From: Epichloe hybrida
Taxonomy: Eukaryota > Ascomycota > Sordariomycetes > Hypocreales > Clavicipitaceae
Assembly (NCBI GenBank): GCA_019022495.1
Contig: JAFEKR010000014.1
Location: 62,001 to 126,000 of the forward strand
Length of the DNA: 64,000 nucleotides
Direction of reading: 5' to 3'
The notes beneath the pieces are model-generated. The model searched no databases, had not been told where the DNA came from, and saw only the letters and a list, made by a program, of their open reading frames with translations. How positions within the stretch are numbered: position 1 is the first letter of the stretch; the number at the start of each line of letters is the position of its first letter. The position numbers were made by a program, and so were the translations under genes. Below, piece after piece: positions 36,655 through 47,161 of this stretch.

Positions 36655-39600
36655 GGGCCTGATCCACGAGCCGGTGCAAACTTTACACCGACATTACAGG
36701 GTACAAATTGTATGTGGAGTTATATAGGGCGCCTACTTTATACTATCGCGGCCCACTTCTATGGCTTTTTTTCACCACCTTTGCACAAGGGGCCTGTTGC
36801 GATAGTAAATCTTCCCTTCTATAGCTTTAATATAATAGATTTATTTTATTTTACTAGTAAATTATATATAATTTTAATATATATTATAACTATATCCTAA
36901 AGCACCTAGTTACAAGCGTCTAGATCCTCCTGAATTCGCTAGACTAATAATTAAACCCTCTTCTTACTTAAATTACTCCTTAAAGCTTACTATAAGTATT
37001 AGCTTAATAGTAGTAAGATTAGTATTATCTAAGATATCCTTAGAGGCTTTATTCCTATGCTTATAAGGAGATTCCTAAGATATTAGTAGTCTTTAAGCAC
37101 TATTAAGAACTAATATAAGTAGCTTAAGGGCATTTAGCGCGCTTTTTATACTATAGAGAAGAAGACTAGTATAATATATAATAAATGTAATAGGTAGCTT
37201 TATATAAGTAAGTAAACCGCTAATTTTATTAACCAAATGCATAGAAGGTTTAGTAAATATATTATAGCAAAGCCTCTTATTATAAATAAATTTATTATAA
37301 GAGAGAAGTAAGTAGAGGTCTTCTTAGGAGATTATAAAGCTAGTAATATAGTTATTAAAGCCTAAGATACTAAAAGCTTTGCTTCCGCTAAAAGGGTATA
37401 AGAAAAGTTATTAGAAAATAGCTCTAATAGGTCTAAAGATAATAAAAATAAGACTTAAAGAGAAAGTACTAATATATAACGCCCTAGTAATAGGGCTTGT
37501 AATCTTATTAAGCTCCTAGATAAAGAAGATTTGCTTAAAGATAATTAGTAGTATTAAAGTTAGTCTTAAACTAATATTATAGAGTAAAGCACTAATAATA
37601 TAGCTGCTTCCTTAATGCTAAACTCACAGAGCTCTTAAATAAGCTTTGCTAGGGCTATACCTACTAGATTATAGCTAAATTTATTACCATAAAGTATATA
37701 GAAGTGTTAGGCTATAGTATAGGCAAAAGAGCTCTTAGAGGTGGTATCTAATATCCTTAGGCCTTAAATACAGGGCTTAAGGAGGTATATTATTACCTAA
37801 AGAGCTATAGGGGCTAATAATATTAAGAAGGCAGTTAAGGACTGTTAATTATATAGTAAAGAGTTTAGAATAAGTATAATTATTAGAGTTATATTATAGT
37901 TAAAGCAAGATTAACTAAATCCTCTAATTTAGAACTTATTATTATTAAAAGAGGTGAAGAAAGCGTGGATTAAGTTAAATTTTAGTGTTAATACTATTTA
38001 CTAGTAGAAGTAAGGCTTTTTATTAAGGTCTGCGGGCCGTGCACATTTATTACTTTTTAACCTATAACATTATTATTATATTAGTTAGAATTTTATTAAT
38101 AATGCTATTGAATTCATTAAACACGTATCTTTTTATCTATATTACTACTTTACTAAAGCCTCTAAAGCTACTATGCTATCTTTTTCTAAATTTTATGGCC
38201 TATAAGGCCTATAAGAAGCGATAATGCCTGCGTAGTAGCTGTTTTAAGTGCTTTATGCTTATCTATAGGTAATAATTCTTTCTCTTTTACTTTAAAGTTA
38301 TATAGCTCCTTTCCCTATAACTTAATAAAGTTAGAGAGGGCTATAATAGCATAGATTATCTTAATTTATATAAGAAATTCATACTTAGTAGCACTATAGT
38401 AAATTATCTTTTACTTTCGCTTATATTACCTAAAACAACGCTTTATAACCGCTTGTAATTATATATACTAGAAGTTAAAGAGCTCCTTCTTATTATTAGG
38501 GTACTTATAAGCTTCCCTCTAGTCTTATAAATAATATTAAACCCTTAAAAACAGTATAATAAGGCTATAATATAAGCTAAATCCTAAGTTACTAAGATAA
38601 AATTAGCCTTAAGGGATTATAAAGAACTTTAAGAACGCTATCTATAATAAGGTGCTATTATTAATAGAACCTTTAGCGCCTGCTAGTATATAGAGGAATA
38701 ATTCCTTAAAGCTTATAGCTACTAGCATATTTTATAAGATATTATTCTTCCTTAACTAGTATCTCTACTACTAATTTAGTGGAATAAATACTAGTATATA
38801 TGTGCTATTAATAGCACTAATTACACTATTAAATTAAAGGAACTTCTTATTTAGCTTTATAAATAGCAAGACTAACTGCGGCTTTAGCTAATAAATAAAG
38901 ACTATATATAAATGCCTTATTAGATTAATAAGCTTATAAAAAATTTAAGATACTAATACTTAGGATAGTAAAAATCAAGACCCTATATTCCTTTATAGCT
39001 TATTATACATATAAATCTATAAGAAGATTATTACCTTCTGCTTAATTAATTAATATTACAAAGAGCTTACTAAGGTATTAATATAAAGCTAGTTATAGAG
39101 CTTAAGGAAGATCTCCCTTAGTATCTAATAGAGGATTTTGAATTCCTTCTTTGACGTAGATTAAAAGATGTATTCATAGAGCTCCTATAATGCTATTAGT
39201 AATGCCTAGGCGCCTCTAAGGCTAAGGAGGGTATTATAAGTATTATTATTATAGTTAATATGCTTATAGAGGTAATATAGCCTATATAGGGCTTTTTATA
39301 GTAAGCCTAGCTTTTAAAAACACTATAAAATTAATATCACAAGCTAAAGGTTATTATTAGCGTCTTTATCCATAATAAATTAATTAATTAAGAGGTTATA
39401 GACCCTAAGAAACGTTATTATAGCTTATAGCTAGGTGTAAACTTTATACTAGTGTAAACTTTGCCTAGGTATAACGTAAAGTATATGGTTTACACCTAGA
39501 AAATAGTAGAATTCGCTTTTTTCTTAGTATCTAAGCCTATTATAGGTATTTATATAGCCCTAGTTAAAAAGATATATTACGAATAAGGGTAGTTGTGGTG

Positions 39601-39724
39601 TTTATGTAATTTAGATAAAGTTCTATAAATTTCTATGGATCTTAGCTGATAAAAATGGCTAGCGCGTCCGCTTATGTGCATTTTGCACTTGTGCAAAGTT
39701 TGCACCGGCTTGTGGATTAGGCCC
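36655..39724. mobile_element. RIP-degraded DNA transposon, PIF/Harbinger-like (3.07 kb)
   Basis: The ends are inverted repeats of about 36 bp starting GGGCCTRATCCACRAGCCGG and continuing TGCAAACTTTRCAC, differing only by transitions. They are flanked on both sides by TTA (36652-36654 and 39725-39727), fitting a 3-bp target-site duplication. The interior is extremely AT-rich, CA/TG-poor and full of stops, so no transposase can be read. GGGCC-type ends, a TTA/TAA duplication and about 3 kb length all match the PIF/Harbinger superfamily, but without a transposase this is inference. RIP explains the decay. Confidence 0.8.
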
Positions 39725-39727
39725 TTA

Positions 39728-42523
39728 TTATTGCCTAGCCTTTTTTGTTTCCTCTCGCCCTCAATTGTTGAAGCGTTGGGGTGGCTGGCGTGAAAAGAGG
39801 GGCAGACCCACCCGGCCTCATCCAATCTTAACCCATTGTCTCACATGTGCATGTACATGTACATGTAAAATCGCCTTGTCTGGGTGACGTCTGGGTGACG
39901 CGATTACGGAGTTATTACGGCTTTGCAACTTTTCACTGTGAGGCCCAGGTTCGTGGCTCGAGCCCCTTTGGCTCGGCTCGCAACACTGAGATTTCACCGT
40001 GGGAAGCGCCTCTCCAAGGGCTGGCATCACCATCACCATCTGACGGATATCATTCGCGAAGCACTCCGTAAGCGGCTTACTCCACCCCGTTCTTTGTGTC
40101 TAGCTCTTTATTACTCATTTATCTAACTCTTTCTGACATAGCTCCCCGTCCGAGCCCGCCGCTAGCAGCGGGAAGAAGTAAGCAAAAGATTCTAACCCCT
40201 GAATGATTTTACACTCGCTACAAGCCCCACGCGGGGCAACCACTACCAGCTGTGAGTGGCTATTATTAGTGGAGCTGTTAGGGACGCTACAGGGGTAAGA
40301 AGGTACTAAATAGTCCGAGTAGATAACACGTAATCTAAAGTATCTTTTACTCCACCTAGTAGTTTGTAATTAGTCCGCTGCCCCTGGTCATGTACCTCGT
40401 GTAAAATCATTCAGGGGTTAGACTGTATGGCTGTTCCCCAGGCAAATGGGCTGAACCTCTCCGGCCGAGAACAAACGTCTCACGACCTCTGCTACGCCGC
40501 CATCTTTAACAAGTTAGCCCGCGAGGCGATGCTGCCGCACTCAAAAATCTTGGGACACATACAGTCTTGACTCCCACCAAAGATGAACATCTGGGCTCCC
40601 CCGAGCTCCTCCGAGCTCCTCCGAGCTCCTCCGTCTACATGGATGTCTAAGACAATGCCTCGTCCGCCATGAAACCATTTCCGCATTCAATTGGCGGAGA
40701 CAACAACAAAAAAAAAAGGCATGTCATGAGGCATGTTCTCGTGTGGCATCCTGCATCGAAAAAGAAATGTCGCGAGAAATCGCCCTACATATCCTTGTCT
40801 TGAAATCGCATCAGACCCATGGCCTGCCTGTGTGGAGTAAGAAACAGCTGTACGGATCCGTATAATGGGCCAAGATGACAAAGTGCCTTCGCGCGCGTCT
40901 ATGTAGGACCCTCTCGCGGTGGACCAACCGACCACACGGGCTCAATGGCAAATGGTTCGGTGAATTCAGAATCATTGTGCCCCGAACGAGTCCCCGGTTA
41001 ATCAAATGTACGTCAGGGGATTCAACCTAGTGCGGTCCCTGCGCTACCACGGGCCAACTAGATATTTCGGAACAGAGACACGCCATTGGATGAATCCTAC
41101 CAGCGACATGGCTACATAGACTCCGTACGGATTAGAGCTGTCACTTATCACCTTGGGTGGACGCAGAAGCATCGCCTTGGCCAGGAAGCAAGATCGACGT
41201 CGCAGCCGCAGGGGCACTGATCTGTCCATCATCTTGCTTCTTTCACAAAAAAAAAAAAAAAAAAAAAAGAGATTTCGGGGCGTTTTCATGCCTTTTGCTT
41301 CGTCATTTTCTCCTCTAGGGTCCGTACATGTCTCGTGTTTCCTCATACTTTGCGAAACAATCGCGCGGCGCCCACCATCGAAAAGTTGTTCTCGACAAGT
41401 TGACATTCTCAAACCGGCCTGGGTTCGACTGAGCTAAAGTCGACGGCGCGTCAGTCAATACTTATCAGAGAGTGATCCTTGACTGTAGACTCTAGCCGGT
41501 TCCTCCCACTTTCCATGTTGTACAGGCTGCCAGCAGGGTGAATCCTTCGGGGGGACCGTTCCAGCGTAGTATACGGAGTAAAAGCTTCAATCGACAATCA
41601 GCTATCAACGGGAATTGTTCGGCCAGAAAGCTGAAATCAGCATGTCGATTAATATCCCAGGCTCATCGCAAACCGCGGGTTCGATATTGTGATGAACAAT
41701 TTACTTTGGCCGCCAGTCCTTTTTCAATCATACAGTAGCAGCTGGGCCCCAAAACGGACGAGGTCCCTACCACTCTTGGGAGGATCGCAGCATGATTCAT
41801 ATCAAGACCTTTATTACATAGCTAGGAACCACTATAAAGGTGCTATAAGAACGCGTACTCCGTAGTCGGAATGGCAAGGGTCGATTTAGCGCCAGCAGCT
41901 TACTTGCCCTCCCTATTGTTCACGAGCGAATGACCCCGCTAGCACCTTGCCGAGATTACTGCACGACAATAAATTGCCGAATCACTAATCATGTTTCGAT
42001 CGAAGTTGCCCCGAACAAGTTTCTATCGCGAAAAACTTTTCAGGGGTACGGATTGAGTCGCCTTTACTCCGTGCTTCGTACACGTGGCACTGTCGTCGAG
42101 TCGCATACATAATATCAAACCCCAGAAGCGTTTTGCCTCTTTCGAGAACGCACCCAAAGTACAAGGGCCTAGTCTCAGTCGCTTATCTGTCTGGCTATCA
42201 AGGCAAGGCCCTGCGCAATACACAGACGCGGTGTCTCTGGTGGTTTAGCATGGTGTGTCACAGCAATAGCATTCGGGGTGGCTGTGAAGGCGTGAGTCAT
42301 GGAGGTTCCGAACTCATGAGCTGTTTCTTTCGCCCACTCGTTGCGGAGTCTTTTGGGCCAACTTGGATGAGAGGACGACATGGCCGACTCGTCATGGCTG
42401 CGCAAAGCGCCAAATGCCTGCCGCGTGACCAAATACAGGTAATCCAGCAGCTGACGCTGACGGGGGCAGCTCACCTTGCTGTCCCCGGACATCTAGTATA
42501 TAGCTTCGGACCATCAGGGCGTC
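39728..42523. other. Spacer between transposon relic and DUF4267 gene
   Basis: About 2.8 kb holding a MITE at 40191-40422, a GAGCTCCTCC triplicate near 40600-40631 and an A20 run near 41247-41267. Short open frames show no family similarity. A TTCG-containing stretch near 39950 looks vaguely like a tRNA T-arm, but no acceptor or anticodon stem could be drawn. Confidence 0.5.
40191..40422. mobile_element. MITE with perfect 24-bp terminal inverted repeats
   Basis: Starts TCTAACCCCTGAATGATTTT and ends with the exact reverse complement; identity runs 24 bp, then stops. The 232-bp body has no coding capacity. No target-site duplication is obvious. The perfect ends suggest younger age or constraint compared with the RIP-worn elements nearby. 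Confidence 0.85.
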
Positions 42524-43117
42524 TCAGGGTTGGGGCGACGAGAGACTCTGTCGTTCAACATCCTCGGCCCGTTTCAAGTCTTCCAGCCACTTGCCGAGTC
42601 GCAGCCTTTTGTCTTCGAGCCTGTCAATCTGGACGACGGCCTGATATGACGGGCTTGGACCGTCGTCGTCATCGTCACCGAAGCTCCACAAGGTGAGGTG
42701 CTCGAGAATGGCCAGCAGGGCAACCGAGATGATCTCTGGCACCGGGTTTCTACGGTTCCACGAGCATGCCACCACGAAGATCAAGACAAACGTGTCGATG
42801 GAATCGCTGAACAGGGCAATGCCAAGCGCTCTCTGCACTTCATAGCCGCGACGCGCATCGGCAGTCGCCAGCAGACCTCCGAGGACGACATCTCTGACAC
42901 CCAGAACAGTGGTGAAGAGGAATGCAGGGCCGGATTTTGGCAAGGCAAAGCCAGCCAGCACTGTGGCCGGAAATGTGACCAGGGCAAAGCCTCGGAGCAA
43001 ATGAAGAGTCGCAATCACCGACGAGGCGGCGTACTGAAATCTGGTGACTGGGGGCGTGTCGGGGAATGCCATCTCGCGTCGCGCCAGAAGAGGCGTTGTC
43101 ACCAAGGCTGAATTCAT
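42524..43117 (-). CDS. DUF4267-type small integral membrane protein
   Basis: Intronless, 197 aa. Four hydrophobic segments: about 28-58, 66-83, 96-118 and 125-145, with a cytosol-type polar C terminus that holds a run of five Asp and a charged helix rich in Lys, Arg and Glu. The GVRDVVLGGLLATADARRGYEVQRALG stretch (read here in two parts, GVRDVVLGG and ALGIALFSDSIDTFV) is the pattern typical of the DUF4267 family. No enzymatic role is known for this family. The start ATG at 43117 has a TA-rich TATA-like tract 55 bp upstream. It stands alone between transposon-rich regions. Confidence 0.8.
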   Translation of the reverse strand: MNSALVTTPLLARREMAFPDTPPVTRFQYAASSVIATLHLLRGFALVTFPATVLAGFALPKSGPAFLFTTVLGVRDVVLGGLLATADARRGYEVQRALGIALFSDSIDTFVLIFVVACSWNRRNPVPEIISVALLAILEHLTLWSFGDDDDDGPSPSYQAVVQIDRLEDKRLRLGKWLEDLKRAEDVERQSLSSPQP

Positions 43118-44168
43118 GGTGAGTCGGATGTAGAGCTCGCTGCGGTTTGGTAGGGTAGGTAGGGACGCGGTTTATATATATATATATATAAAAGATGTAA
43201 TCCGTAGTATTTTGAAGATGGAACCCGCGCCAAGTCGGTCTCTATCCACGAGAAACTCAAGAACAGGACAACTTGTCGGACACCATAGTGGGAAGGGAGT
43301 CTTCTATTAAAAGGAAATACCGACCAGCCCGTGAAAAGGCATTCAATCATGCTGCAAATGGAAGATGCAAGGGACAATCGTATGGAGTTTCCGGCCAGTA
43401 GAGAAAAACATGTGGCATCTGGGACGGAACGGCGTCGGGTCTGCGTGACGGGCAACTCACGCGGGCGACTCGCATGGCGCGCGCAGCCTTTACCGCACTC
43501 CGACACATTACATGTACACATTGCCCATATCGAGAGCCGACCTCTCTCTGGGTGTTTTTTTTTTTTTTCTCGCCATTATCCGCGCCAACCTAGCAAAATA
43601 CGCATCCAGGGCCCACCGGAGCCTGCGCTGCCCATGTCGACGGTGCCATTGCCACCACAGGTGTGTGTGCGCCAGCATCTCACTTGCAGAGTCAGAGAGT
43701 CAGAAGTCGGAGCAAAAGATTGTCCATCAGACCAATAGCGTGGTCCGAGATGGCGCGCGCCCTTTGCCTCGCCACCTCGTGAGCGGCCGGTAGGCGGGTT
43801 GGCGCGCCGATCATTCCGCCATGACGGCATCATGCGTTTCACGTTTCATCTACGGATTACTAGTTGTGCAGTTCATGTCATTGTGCATGGCAACCCCGCG
43901 TTTGCAAGCTGGCCAAATTCGTTATCTTGTACAGATGCAATGTGCATGCATGACTTGGAGGTGGCGACGTAGTATTGTTGCGATTGCTGTAGCTTGTGCC
44001 TGCCTGTCTGTGATGTTGTCATGAAGCGTCTCCTCCGCGGTTTTGGCGCATGGTGAAACTCGTGTTCAGGAAGTCGCGGCTTGTTAGCACCTGCCCATTC
44101 CATCTTCATCTTCTTCCTCTCTCTTCGTTTTTAAAGGCCGCGTCACCTAATGGAGACACGGCTTCCCT
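43118..44168. other. Spacer upstream of DUF4267 gene
   Basis: Holds the DUF4267 promoter and a T13 run at 43554-43569. No gene or repeat family supported apart from the TA tract. Confidence 0.5.
43173..43191 (-). promoter_or_regulatory. TA repeat serving as probable TATA element of the DUF4267 gene
   Basis: Nine to ten TA units begin 55 bp upstream of the ATG on the minus strand and end in TTTATA/TATAAA. Position and sequence fit a TATA element; it is also a length-variable microsatellite. Confidence 0.5.
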
Positions 44169-44178
44169 ATCCCAATTG

Positions 44179-44515
44179 GACGCCTAAACACGCATATGTC
44201 AAAAATTGAACACGCATATGTCGGTAGTCCTAATTCGGATAGACAGTCCCCCTACTAGTTTTTAGTGTAGCTTACGTCTGTTAATCTTCGGGCTTGCGTC
44301 TGTTAATTTTCGCTTCGTGGCTACTCCGCCAGCAGGGCGGCACCTGTAATAGCTTTGATCTAATACCTTTAAAAACATAGAAAAAATACTACGAAGATTA
44401 ATAGACATAAGCCACACTAGGAACTAGTGGGTGGCCCGTCTATCCTAATTAGGACTGACGGCATATGCCTGTTCAATTTTTGACATACGTATGCGTGTTT
44501 ACGGATTAGAGGTCC
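44179..44515. mobile_element. MITE with ~120-bp inverted repeats and 10-bp target duplication
   Basis: Direct copies of ATCCCAATTG at 44169-44178 and 44516-44525 flank a 337-bp element whose two ends are inverted copies for about 120 bp (AACACGCAT, then TATGTCAAAAATTGAAC, then a region with AGTCCTAATT and GATAGAC, then TTAATCTTCG). The short centre holds the GC-rich CTCCGCCAGCAGGGCGGC. A 9-11 bp duplication with long terminal repeats fits a non-autonomous Mutator-like element. Classification is inferred; the flanks and palindrome are seen. Confidence 0.85.
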
Positions 44516-44534
44516 ATCCCAATTGACCCAGCCA

Positions 44535-45268
44535 TTGTGTGGCTAGGAATATGTATAAGCCCTTAAGACCTCTCTCACAAGACCTCTAGCCCCTTCGACC
44601 TCGGATCTATCGGCTTGTCGGATCAATTCAACCACATCGGATCCCTAGTCATGTGGCCTAGCCCCTAACCCCCTAGCTAGATAAAAGCCCTAGATTCCCT
44701 CCCTCTTCATAGAAAATCAACTCTCCCTTTGTGGCCTTTGGCTTGGATTGTTCAATTGAGATTATACCCCTTTTGCTTCGGCTGATATTGGATAGCTTCG
44801 GCTGATATTGGATTGATACGATGACCTGATATTGGAAAGAGACTTCGCAGCTTGGATCCTCGCGATGGATCGCAAATATCGCAGACCTAGATCCCGATAT
44901 CTAGGTTCAATCGCTGATATCGTCAATATCGTCAGCATCATCATCGTCATCGTCAAGTCCCTCTTTTCCGTTGTTTTGGGCTGGTTGTTTTTCCCCGACA
45001 ACTCTTGTGACAGAAGACGGCCGCGATCCAATCACGACAGCCCCAGACCAAAACCGAGAGGAATGCCACTAATATTCCGGCGTTTTGCCACTAAGAATCG
45101 ACCGCAAAACCGACAGAAGCACTCCATTCTGTATTCTGTCCGAGATGTAGAAGTATGTTCTACAGCACTGGAGCTGTCTTTAACAGGGACACTGTAAATA
45201 TACATCAGTATACTCTTATTTCTGATTATTTTTATTCAAGTTTTGTGCACATAAACTTACTAGTAGTT
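44535..45268 (+). repeat. LTR-like interspersed repeat, copy B
   Basis: First 444 bp (44535-44978) match copy A at the left window edge in reverse orientation. The block continues with GTATACTCTTATTTCTGATT and ends near TTACTAGTAGTTGTCA, a layout like the R-U5 end of a retrotransposon LTR; this right end is a guess. Contains an internal 19-bp doublet GCTTCGGCTGATATTGGAT at about 44777 and 44795. Only 10 bp separate it from the MITE's right target duplication. Confidence 0.65.
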
Positions 45269-45337
45269 GTCAGGAGCACGGAGGCCAGGGAGCCAGGGTC
45301 AGAATAGTTACATGATGGAGCCCTCGGATAAGTGTAA

Positions 45338-45850
45338 GCGGATGTGGTAAAGGATGATTGATTCAGCTAACTCTACGCCCCAATTGGGGCGGCTATATAT
45401 GGGCATGTCATGTGACAATAAGCCTCAGGTCGTGCGGATGACTAAAGTAGCTGTCAGATAGCCATGTGTATGTAGTAAGGACTGTCGGACGATCGCCGCA
45501 AGGAGAGACGGAGCTGAACGATTTCTTTCCTTTCAAATAATCTGTTGGTTACACCAAGGATACGATGCACTAGTGCAAGGGTCGAATTCGACGCTGAAGG
45601 TGATAATAATTAATAATAACAAGGAAGCTAAGAAAGGGGAGAAGGGAGGGAATCTATAGGGCCTGCAGCGTGAGGCACGTGAGCACTAGCCCTGCCCAAT
45701 CATAGGCAGGGTGCGGATTATAGGTGGGGCCCCCGCCGCGCAGGCCGACTGTCACATGACGTGCCCACAGCCCATATATAGCCGCCAGTAAGGCGTCGAG
45801 TTAGCTCAATCATCATCCTTTCACCACATCCACTCACACCGACCTTCTGC
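45338..45850. repeat. Inverted pair of ~100-bp promoter-like repeats
   Basis: The left arm (about 45338-45440) and right arm (about 45745-45850) are imperfect inverted copies that share GTGGATGTGGT/ACCACATCC, AGCTAACTC, GGCGGCTATATATGGGC and CATGTGACA. Each arm carries a TATATA box followed by a CT-rich start-like segment, as LTR promoters do. About 300 bp of unrelated, AT-richer DNA lies between. Likely fragments of a second retroelement in opposite orientations. Confidence 0.75.
45690..45711. repeat. Hairpin CCCTGCC / GGCAGGG
   Basis: A 7-bp stem with an 8-base loop, followed by GTGCGGATTATAGG. A related hairpin at 46931-46958 has the same core and a similar GAATTA follow-on, so the two are probably copies of one repeat end. 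Confidence 0.7.
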
Positions 45851-46263
45851 TGGCCATGGTCGCGGCTGCGGCTAGCCCTGTGCAACGAAGGAATTGATCG
45901 AATTAATATCATATTTGTTCCCACACTGGGAAATCTCTCTTTTTGTCGTATGATATCAATTCGATAAAACAGGGATAAAAGGGTCGCTTGTATTTGTACA
46001 AATCAATCGTTTGTACAAGCCCTTGGGGTAATAAAATAAAGGGGGAAAAAGAGACAGGAAAAAGGGACGGCAGCGATAGGCCTGACTAATTGATCAAAAG
46101 GTCTGATTTGAAGATCTTGATCAATGAGTCAAGAGGTTGCTTGTGGCGCTTGCGATCAGTTGATCTAATGAATTCAATCAGATCTGCTGACATCGGACAG
46201 GTTGAATCCCTTGGATCAACTAATCTAGTTGTTCGTTCGATTGGAATCGATTGATTTGACTAG

Positions 46264-46462
46264 TCTGATGATGTTGATGGTAAGATCAGTTGGGTGACTT
46301 AGATCAATCGGTCTGATCGTACGGATTAATCTTGCTAATCCTGGATTAAGGGGATTGTTATTATAACGGTCGGAATTTAATCGATTTGATCGATCTGATG
46401 ACTTTGATGATATCGGATCGGTTGGCTGACTTAGATCAATCGGTCTGATCGTACGGATTGAT
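46264..46462. repeat. Diverged ~68-bp duplication (TTAGATCAATCGGTCTGATC core)
   Basis: Copies at 46264-46331 and 46393-46462 share TCTGATGA, GTTGG, GACTTAGATCAATCGGTCTG and ATCGTACGGATT. The surrounding 46.08-46.46 kb is rich in GATCAA/TTGATC words. No coding pattern. Confidence 0.8.
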
Positions 46463-46549
46463 CGGGCAAGGGGATTACAGGGGGAAGGGGTCTCTGTAGA
46501 TGCCTATTGAAAGGAACAGAGCTTGTTGGTTGTTCACTCACATCAGACG

Positions 46550-46641
46550 GCATCGTCGGCAGCAGCCCTGATGATTGATTTGACGATTGACCTAGCGGTT
46601 AGGTCGTTGGATCGGGCAGCATCGTTGGCAGCAGCCCTGAT
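46550..46641. repeat. 23-bp direct repeat pair
   Basis: GCATCGTCGGCAGCAGCCCTGAT-type unit at 46550-46572 and, with one C/T change, at 46619-46641. Part of the same fossil repeat landscape. Confidence 0.85.
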
Positions 46642-46930
46642 TGACGTTATGTCGACGTCGGGTTCAAGGAAAACGCTTTTGGCAATGCCTACGGCTGTAG
46701 TCTTGGTTATTCGGTCGGTTTTCTCGTGATAGATAATAAAATTAATTCTTCAACTGCAATACCCCGGATAGATGTCCTGAGGGAATCCCATGAGCCTAAT
46801 AGTTAAGGAGAGAATTAATCCCTTAGAAGCCTAAAAAGTCCGAAGATCTAGTCTCTTCCTTTAGCACACTCTATAGTTATGCTTTCCTAAGCAACTGGTC
46901 CGAAGACTTAAGGGCTAGGGAGCTGCGGTA

Positions 46931-46958
46931 CATCCCTGCCTCATTATAGGCAGGGATG
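46931..46958. repeat. Perfect 11-bp hairpin CATCCCTGCCT
   Basis: CATCCCTGCCT at 46931-46941 pairs with AGGCAGGGATG at 46948-46958 around a 6-base loop. It lies about 200 bp beyond the ESF1 stop codon (47162). Related to the hairpin at 45690. The rest of 46463-47161 holds no supported gene. Confidence 0.8.
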
Positions 46959-47161
46959 TGAATTACCGGCCCTTCAGGGAGCTCTTCCTAACAATCCCTT
47001 TTGTTAGAGGCGCAGGTCTTGGTGGGGATAGAGAGACGGAGGTGCTTAGATTCCACGTGTTTTGTCTTTTTTTTTTGGACGTCAATGAATCGTCAAGTAG
47101 TATACATCATTTCTTCTTCATTCTCATGTACAGCCTGCCCCCGTCTGACAGGACAAGTTCA

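Noticed and set aside
39920..39990. tRNA-like T-arm (GGTTCGTGGCTCGAGCC)
   Set aside because: No matching acceptor stem, D-arm or anticodon arm could be drawn and the B-box is off consensus.
41395..41420. GGTTCGACTGA resembling a tRNA B-box
   Set aside because: No A-box or cloverleaf upstream.
42133..42696. 187-codon plus-strand frame
   Set aside because: Its 3' part overlaps the DUF4267 gene antisense; no similarity seen.
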